NCBI GenBank assembly: GCA_949286295.1
Contig: CASECK010000017.1
Span: 1-18,186 of the forward strand
Reading direction: 5' to 3'
Source: an uncultured bacterium
GTDB taxonomy: Bacteria; Bacillota; Clostridia; Oscillospirales; Oscillospiraceae
Length of the DNA: 18,186 nucleotides
In this document: positions 14,130 to 18,186 of the stretch, one piece after another
Numbering within the stretch: the stretch's first letter is position 1
Layout: every line of letters begins with the position of its first letter
Translations under genes and position numbers: made by a program
The notes under the pieces: model-generated
Database searches by the model: none
What the model was told of the DNA's origin: nothing
Seen by the model: only the letters and a program-made list of their open reading frames with translations

Positions 14130-14164
14130 GCGCCCCCGGGCGGCCTATGGCCGCCCGGGGGCGC
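14130..14164 (+). terminator. Strong 16-bp terminator after the MurE-ArgB gene
   Basis: GCGCCCCCGGGCGGCC (14130-14145) and its exact complement (14149-14164) flank a 3-nt TAT loop and are followed by GTTTATCT. It sits 8 nt after the TGA at 14120-14122 and before the end of the convergent permease gene at 14184, so it probably serves both directions. Confidence 0.8.
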
Positions 14165-14183
14165 GTTTATCTGCCAGTTCCTC

Positions 14184-16100
14184 TCACGTCTCTTCGTCCC
14201 AGAACAGGGCGTATCCCTCTCCGGGGACGTGGTGGGCCTCCATCCAGGCCAGGGTGTGCTCCGCCTGGGGGGAGAGGGCGATTTCCAGCCGCTGGGTCTT
14301 CACGGCGGCGGACGCCTCGCCGGCTGCCTGCGCCGAATCAGCCTCCATCTCCCAGTAGAAATACAGAGAGGGCCACATCCCCCAGCCGGTGCTGGTCTCC
14401 AGCCCGTCCTCCGGCTCCTCAGGCAGAAACAGGGTGTGCGCGCCCAGGTTCCCCTCCTGGAAGTCCTGCCGCACCGCCTGCCACAGCTCCAGCAGCTCGG
14501 CGGTGGACTGCTCCAGATAGAGGGAGACGCCGTACCCCTCCCGCAAATCAAGCACGTTCTCCAGGCGCGCCTCGGCCAGGCGGCCCTCCTCGCAGCGGGC
14601 AAAGCCATACATCTGCCCGGTAAGCGCCCGGTCCCCGAGCAGGCGGGCGGCCTGCCAGGTGACGCTGCCCTCCCGCTCCAGTTCCTCCCGGAACACGGGG
14701 ACAGAGAAATAGCTCCGGCTCATGGTGCCGCCCCCGTTCAGGGTATAGGTCACCCGCAGGGAGATATAGTCGTCCCCCGCCTCTGTGCCGGCCCGGCCGC
14801 GCTGCTCCACGATGGCCCGCTGCAGCTCCAGCACCGGCTGGATGACCGCCGGGTCCCCGGTGACCGCCTCCAGCCGGCCGCTGTCAGCGGGGTAGCCGAT
14901 ATCGGCGTCCACTTCCATGCGGACCACCTGCTCCAAGCTGGGCAGGCGGGTCTCCACCCCGAACAGGTCAAAGACGCACACGGCGCATAGAAAGGCCATC
15001 ACCGCCACCGACGCCGCGCAGCCCCGCCAGGCCCGGAACACCCGGAAGGTCTTTTTCAGCAGCATCTCGGCGGCAAAAAAGCCCGCCGCTGTCCACAGCA
15101 GGATGGCGGCCACCAGTACGGCGGCGGAGTCCCCGCTGCTCCAGCCCAGGAGGCTGACGGTGAACACCCCCAGGCACAGCCCGGCGCAGAAGGCCACCCC
15201 GTATTTGAACACCGGCCGCACCAGGGGCACGGAGACCACGTCCCCGGCGCTCTCCACCTGCCGGCTTTTGTACACCCACAGGGCCAGCAGGGCCAGCGCC
15301 ACGCCCGCCGCCGCGTACCCGGCCACATCGCCGGGGCTGTCCAGGCTTAGCAGAATATGGACCCGGCCGCTGCTGTCGGTGGAGCTGCTGGTGTACACGC
15401 CGCAGGCCCCGGTGAGCCGGAGCAGGGGGGTGGCCAGCTCCACCAGGAGGGGGACGCCCCGGCCCTGGAAGCCATAGAGGAACTGCTGCATCAGGGCGAC
15501 CACCAGAAAATTGACCCCGGACGCCAGAACGTTCAAAATTCCATAGAACACGGGCAGGGCCAGCAGATGGCCGGTGAACATGGCGCAGAAGCAGGCAAAG
15601 GAGTAGAAGAACAGGCTTATCCCGCCCATACAGGCCAGCCACAGTCCCAGGGCGGGCAGGGTCTGGCTCCACCCCCAGGAGGGCACCACCGCCAGCTCCA
15701 CCCCCAACGCGGCCAGAGCCACCACGGCCAGGGGGAGCAGAAGCATGGTCAGGCCGGCCAGGTACTGGGAGAAGAACAGCCCCTCCCGCCGGATGGGCAG
15801 GGCGTGCATCATACAGGCCGACCGCTGGGAATAGAGATAGCTGAACGCGGCCATGGCGGCCAGCAGGCCGAACAGGGCGCCGGCCCACACCCCAAAGCTC
15901 CGGCTGTGGGGGATGTCGGTAAAGTGGTACACCAGGCTGTTGGCATTCTCTCCCCAGGCCAGCCAATCGATATAGCGGCTCAGGCCGTTGAGGGGAATGA
16001 CCAGCATCCACAGAACCCCCCACAGGGTCCACAGGGGCCAGAAGCGGCCCATGGTTTTGCGGTAGAGCGTGCAGTTAAAGTACGATGTCCCGGACGCCAT
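14184..16100 (-). CDS. ABC transporter permease with large C-terminal extracytoplasmic domain
   Basis: 638 residues. About nine membrane segments are seen (roughly residues 20-36, 70-90, 115-138, 149-172, 176-205, 260-277, 300-320, 326-346 and 361-380), followed by a soluble domain of about 255 residues with beta-type segments such as DDYISLRVTYTLNGG and RSYFSVPVFREEL. This fits ABC-2-type permeases found beside YtrA/YtrB-like genes in clostridia. The ATG at 16100 has GGGAGG 8 nt upstream, inside the ATPase gene, which it overlaps by 26 nt. With the ATPase it probably forms a homodimeric exporter or a cell-envelope stress transporter. The substrate cannot be inferred. Confidence 0.8.
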   Translation of the reverse strand: MASGTSYFNCTLYRKTMGRFWPLWTLWGVLWMLVIPLNGLSRYIDWLAWGENANSLVYHFTDIPHSRSFGVWAGALFGLLAAMAAFSYLYSQRSACMMHALPIRREGLFFSQYLAGLTMLLLPLAVVALAALGVELAVVPSWGWSQTLPALGLWLACMGGISLFFYSFACFCAMFTGHLLALPVFYGILNVLASGVNFLVVALMQQFLYGFQGRGVPLLVELATPLLRLTGACGVYTSSSTDSSGRVHILLSLDSPGDVAGYAAAGVALALLALWVYKSRQVESAGDVVSVPLVRPVFKYGVAFCAGLCLGVFTVSLLGWSSGDSAAVLVAAILLWTAAGFFAAEMLLKKTFRVFRAWRGCAASVAVMAFLCAVCVFDLFGVETRLPSLEQVVRMEVDADIGYPADSGRLEAVTGDPAVIQPVLELQRAIVEQRGRAGTEAGDDYISLRVTYTLNGGGTMSRSYFSVPVFREELEREGSVTWQAARLLGDRALTGQMYGFARCEEGRLAEARLENVLDLREGYGVSLYLEQSTAELLELWQAVRQDFQEGNLGAHTLFLPEEPEDGLETSTGWGMWPSLYFYWEMEADSAQAAGEASAAVKTQRLEIALSPQAEHTLAWMEAHHVPGEGYALFWDEET

Positions 16101-16977
16101 AGTCCTCACCTCCCAGTTCATAGATAAAAATCTCCTCCAGGGACAGGGGCAGGGCCTCCATCAAAATGGGGGCGTACACCGCCATACGGGTCTTGACCTC
16201 CGCCGGACTGCCCCGGACAATCAGGGTGAACACCCGCCCCACCTGGGAGGTGTGCAGCACCTCCATCTCGGGGGGAAGCTGGGGCAGCTGCCCGTCCTGG
16301 AAGGCCAGCTGCAGCTTGACCACGTTGTCCTGCAGGTCGGTGAGAGAGCGCTCCAGCAGCACCTTCCCGTGGGAGAGGATGCCCACATGGTCGCACACGT
16401 CCTCCAGCTCCCGCAGGTTGTGGGAGGAGACCAGCACCGTGGTCCCCCGCTGGGCCACATCCCCCATGAGCAGGGACCACACCTGCCGGCGCATCACCGG
16501 GTCCAGGCCGTCCACCGGCTCGTCCAGCACCAGCAGACGGGGGGCGCAGCACAGCATCAGCCAGAAGGCCGACTGCTTCTGCATCCCCTTGGACAGCCGG
16601 CGGATGGGCTGGCGCTCATCCACCTCGGGAAAGGCGTCCCGAAGGGCCTGATACCGCTTGACGTCAAAGGCGGGATACATCCCCCGGTAGAAGCGCATCA
16701 TATCCCGGGTGGAGGCGGACAGGAAATAGTACAGCTCGTCGGGGATGGCGGCAATCTGCGCCTTGACCGCCGGGTTTTCGTACACCGGCTGCCCGTCCAC
16801 CAACACCGAGCCGCTGTCCGGCCGGTAGATGCCCATAATGTGCCGCAGCACCGTGGACTTGCCCGCCCCGTTGGGGCCCACCAGGCCGTAGATGGAGCCC
16901 CGCTCCACCCGCATGGACAGCCCGTCCAGGGCCCGGAAGCCCTCAAAGGTTTTCACCAGGTTGTTTACCTGTATCAT
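16075..16977 (-). CDS. ABC transporter ATP-binding protein (YtrB-like)
   Basis: 300 residues with all ATPase motifs: Walker A GPNGAGKST (34-42), the Q-loop region near AAIPDE, signature LSKGMQKQ (128-135), Walker B LLVLDEP (148-154), D-loop GLDP (157-160) and the H-loop SSHNL (184-188). The last 80 residues form an accessory C-terminal domain typical of drug/peptide exporters. Two details differ from the textbook form: the signature is LSKGM rather than LSGGQ, and PDE follows the Q-loop, both common in this GntR-linked family. The ATG at 16977 overlaps the regulator's TGA as ATGA and has GGGAG 7 nt upstream, so translation is coupled. Confidence 0.93.
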   Translation of the reverse strand: MIQVNNLVKTFEGFRALDGLSMRVERGSIYGLVGPNGAGKSTVLRHIMGIYRPDSGSVLVDGQPVYENPAVKAQIAAIPDELYYFLSASTRDMMRFYRGMYPAFDVKRYQALRDAFPEVDERQPIRRLSKGMQKQSAFWLMLCCAPRLLVLDEPVDGLDPVMRRQVWSLLMGDVAQRGTTVLVSSHNLRELEDVCDHVGILSHGKVLLERSLTDLQDNVVKLQLAFQDGQLPQLPPEMEVLHTSQVGRVFTLIVRGSPAEVKTRMAVYAPILMEALPLSLEEIFIYELGGEDYGVRDIVL

Positions 16978-17345
16978 GTCTCTTCTCCCCCTTCCATGGC
17001 CCGAATCCGGGCCCACAGCTCCCGCCCGGGCACCCCCAGGAACAGCAGCTCCGCCGCCGTCCGGTCAAAGGCGCCCAGCAGCGCCTCCTTTCTCCCCCGG
17101 TCCACCCCGGTGTTGGGGGCCGCGAAAGAACCTTTCCCCGGCAGGGAGTACACATACCCCTCCGCCTCCAGGGCCTCGTAGGCCCGCTGGATGGTGTTGG
17201 GGTTGATGGCCAGCATCCCGGCCAGGGTGCGCACCGAGGGCAGCCGCTCCCCCTGATGGATGACCCCCGTCACCATCAGCCGCCGCAGGCCGTCCTTCAC
17301 CTGCTCGTAAATGGGGCGGGCGTCCCGGTAATCTAAATGGAGCAC
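16974..17345 (-). CDS. GntR family regulator, YtrA subfamily
   Basis: 123 residues. The N-terminal winged helix-turn-helix runs LDYRDARPIYEQVKDGL, then RLPSVRTLAGMLAINPNTIQ (about residues 35-54), then AYEALEAEGYVYSLPGKGSF (56-74), and is followed by only about 45 residues. This short C-terminal dimerisation helix pair marks the YtrA subfamily, which represses adjacent ABC transporter genes and often responds to cell-wall antibiotics. The GTG at 17345 is chosen because AAAGGAGG lies 7 nt upstream; the frame extends to 17597 without support. It is the first gene of a three-gene overlapping operon and should be autoregulated through sites in its promoter. Confidence 0.9.
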   Translation of the reverse strand: MLHLDYRDARPIYEQVKDGLRRLMVTGVIHQGERLPSVRTLAGMLAINPNTIQRAYEALEAEGYVYSLPGKGSFAAPNTGVDRGRKEALLGAFDRTAAELLFLGVPGRELWARIRAMEGGEET

Positions 17346-17381
17346 CTTGCTTCCTCCTTTCCCTGCGGCAAAGCGGCCGCA

Positions 17382-17400
17382 AACTGTATTAACTGTATTA
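17382..17400. repeat. Tandem 9-bp repeat, candidate YtrA operator
   Basis: AACTGTATT occurs twice back to back (17382-17390 and 17391-17399), followed by A. It overlaps the expected transcription start just downstream of the minus-strand -10 of the GntR operon, the position where an autorepressor would block initiation. Binding is inferred from position only. Confidence 0.5.
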
Positions 17401-17408
17401 GTACGCTT

Positions 17409-17437
17409 ACTATACGCTATCTTCCGGAAAAATACAA
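17409..17437 (-). promoter_or_regulatory. Promoter for the GntR-ABC operon
   Basis: On the minus strand TTGTAT (17437-17432), a 17-bp spacer and TATAGT (17414-17409) form a moderate sigma-A promoter. The -10 is good and the -35 keeps only TTG. Transcription would begin near 17402, about 57 nt before the GTG start. Confidence 0.55.
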
Positions 17438-17491
17438 TTAAGAACTGTTTAAGAATTTCTAAACCTTTGCGAAAGTTTTCCTCGCCTCCCC

Positions 17492-17519
17492 TTGACGGAT
17501 GTGGTATAATAAATATAAT
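17492..17519 (+). promoter_or_regulatory. Strong promoter reading towards proC
   Basis: TTGACG (17492-17497), a 16-bp spacer and a perfect TATAAT (17514-17519) form the best promoter in the window. A second TATAAT at 17505-17510 lies too close to the -35 to pair with it. Transcription should begin near 17526, giving a leader of about 235 nt before proC. Confidence 0.8.
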
Positions 17520-17525
17520 GTTACA

Positions 17526-17745
17526 TCTTTGCGGCGGCGCACGGTGTGCGCCCGCTTTTTGCGGTGCAAAAGGCGGGTTGTGCTTGTTGCACCACAACCG
17601 GACCGGCCATGCCGGTCCCCGCCGGGACTCCGGCGGGCAAGCGGCCGCACCGTTTGCCGTTATGGCATCATAGCCTCAAAGTGGCTATGATACTTGGATT
17701 TAAGTCCTTTTCCCGCCCCTGCCGGGGCAACCGGAAAAGCTGACA
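17526..17745 (+). ncRNA. Candidate structured leader or small RNA upstream of proC
   Basis: At least six perfect or near-perfect hairpins follow the promoter in series. They are GGCGCAC/GTGCGCC (17536-17552), GGTTGTG/CACAACC (17576-17599), GGACCGGC/GCCGGTCC with a CAT loop (17600-17618), CCGCCGG/CCGGCGG (17619-17636), ATCATAGCC/GGCTATGAT (17667-17691) and CTTTTCC/GGAAAAG enclosing GCCCC/GGGGC (17707-17739). The last ends about 10 nt before the proC ribosome site. An alternative 12-bp stem (17551-17562 with 17566-17577) overlaps the first hairpin and its T run. I do not recognise a T-box, 6S, SRP, tmRNA or known riboswitch core. It may be a regulatory 5' leader or a separate RNA. Confidence 0.4.
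17531..17560 (+). terminator. Promoter-proximal terminator-like hairpin
   Basis: GGCGCAC (17536-17542) pairs with GTGCGCC (17546-17552) across a GGT loop. It can be extended by GCG (17531-17533) with CGC (17553-17555) and is followed directly by TTTTT (17556-17560). This has the form of an intrinsic terminator, only about 5-30 nt after the predicted start site, so it would attenuate transcription into proC. Confidence 0.5.
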
Positions 17746-17760
17746 TAGGGAGGAGACGCC

Positions 17761-18186
17761 ATGTATCAGAGCATCGGCTTCATCGGCACCGGCAACATGG
17801 GCTCGGCCATCGCCCAGGCCGCGGCCCGCAGCGGCCTGGCAGGCCGCATCCTGCTGGCCAACCGCACCCCGGACAAGGCCAAGGCCCTGGCCGGGCGCAT
17901 CGGGGGGGAGGTAGTTGGCAACCTTCAGGTGGCCCAGCAGTGCCAGCTCATCTTCCTGGCCGTCAAGCCCCAGATGATGGCCGGGGTGCTGGAGCAGCTC
18001 GCCCCCGCCCTGGCCGCCCGGCGGGACCGGTTCCTGCTGGTCACCATGGCCGCCGGACTAACCTGCGCCCGCATCCGGGAGCTGGCCGGGACCGCCTGCC
18101 CCGTCATCCGCATGATGCCCAACACCCCCGCCGCCATCGGCGCCGGGGTGGTGCAGTACTGCGGGCTGGACGCCACCGGGGAGGAG
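17761..18186 (+). CDS. proC: Pyrroline-5-carboxylate reductase, N-terminal part
   Basis: The first 142 codons; the gene runs off the end of the window. It reduces pyrroline-5-carboxylate to proline using NAD(P)H. The Rossmann start IGFIGTGNMGSAIAQA (residues 5-20), the NRTPDKAKAL segment for the cofactor ribose/phosphate, FLAVKPQMM (about 64-72), and MPNTPAAIGAGV (about 119-130) are ProC signatures. The ATG at 17761 has GGGAGGAG 5-6 nt upstream. It is preceded by a long structured leader with a strong promoter, so it is probably controlled at the RNA level or read from an independent transcript. Confidence 0.93.
   Translation, partial: MYQSIGFIGTGNMGSAIAQAAARSGLAGRILLANRTPDKAKALAGRIGGEVVGNLQVAQQCQLIFLAVKPQMMAGVLEQLAPALAARRDRFLLVTMAAGLTCARIRELAGTACPVIRMMPNTPAAIGAGVVQYCGLDATGEE

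Larger units (their letters stand above)
17346..17760. other. 415-bp non-coding region between the ytrA-like gene and proC
   Basis: It holds divergent promoters, a tandem repeat near the regulator's start site, and a chain of hairpins towards proC, all listed separately. The part nearest the regulator (17380-17520) is AT-rich; the part nearest proC is GC-rich and repeatedly self-complementary. ORFs read through it have no ribosome sites and no recognisable products. Confidence 0.8.

Noticed and set aside
16974..17597. Longer GntR protein starting at 17597
   Set aside because: The extra 84 residues run across the promoter region and the tandem repeat; the GTG at 17345 has a perfect AAAGGAGG and matches the usual YtrA length.
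17546..17743. Small open frames in the gap before proC
   Set aside because: They lack ribosome binding sites and resemble no protein; the same bases are better explained by the paired arms of the hairpins.
17520..17745. Known RNA classes (T-box, 6S, SRP RNA, tmRNA, tRNA) for the structured leader
   Set aside because: None of the conserved cores could be found by eye: no T-box AG box, no tmRNA or SRP consensus and no tRNA cloverleaf.
1..18186. CRISPR arrays, insertion sequences, prophage or integration sites
   Set aside because: No spaced direct repeats, transposase or integrase genes, or terminal inverted repeats were seen; composition is even apart from short AT-rich promoter gaps.

Overview
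The window is about 18 kb of very GC-rich DNA (most genes use G or C at almost every third position). Gram-positive signatures are strong: AGGAGG-type ribosome binding sites, GTG/TTG starts, a lipobox on ApbE, and the yabM-mazG-hup-yabO neighbourhood. Together these point to a high-GC member of the Clostridia, most likely an Oscillospiraceae relative (Flavonifractor/Lawsonibacter-like). This placement is inferred from gene content and composition, not from a marker search.

Layout. (1) 1-161: the C-terminal tail of a plus-strand gene, probably a GH13-type carbohydrate enzyme, ending at a perfect 17-bp hairpin (201-239). (2) 7804 down to 239, minus strand: a run of nine genes. In transcription order they are a purine nucleoside phosphorylase, an MTA/SAH deaminase, a MurJ/SpoVB-type flippase, MazG, HU, the ribosome quality-control protein RqcP (YabO), an ApbE flavin transferase, a NusG-domain-II protein and a Gx-transporter membrane protein. 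The first two form a nucleoside salvage pair, the middle genes are the conserved yabM-mazG-hup-yabO block, and the last three are an extracytoplasmic flavin/electron-transfer-type cassette. (3) 7805-8024: a divergent promoter region in which both promoters are readable and an inverted repeat lies between them. (4) 8025-14122, plus strand: a five-gene cluster that is the most unusual part of the window. It encodes an alanine-racemase-fold protein that lacks the catalytic Lys and Tyr, a D-aspartate-ligase-like ATP-grasp enzyme, a small MmcQ/YjbR protein, an Asp/Glu racemase, and a single 797-residue polypeptide that joins a full MurE-type Mur ligase to a full N-acetylglutamate-kinase (ArgB) domain. 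It ends at a 16-bp terminator hairpin (14130-14164). (5) 17345 down to 14184, minus strand: a YtrA-type GntR repressor, an ABC ATPase and a large ABC permease, all overlapping. (6) 17346-17760: a 415-bp non-coding stretch with divergent promoters and a chain of strong hairpins. (7) 17761 to the end: the start of proC.

How the parts may work together. The 8-14 kb cluster resembles the aspartate racemase plus D-aspartate ligase pair that builds D-Asp cross-bridges on lysine-type peptidoglycan in enterococci and lactococci. Here it is joined to a non-canonical MurE and an acetylglutamate-kinase-like domain (the committed step towards ornithine/arginine). A reasonable but unproven reading is a dedicated pathway for a modified cell-wall peptide or a soluble D-amino-acid peptide, with the racemase-like protein acting as a non-catalytic or repurposed partner. 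The other regions are conventional housekeeping or transport modules, apart from the structured leader in front of proC.
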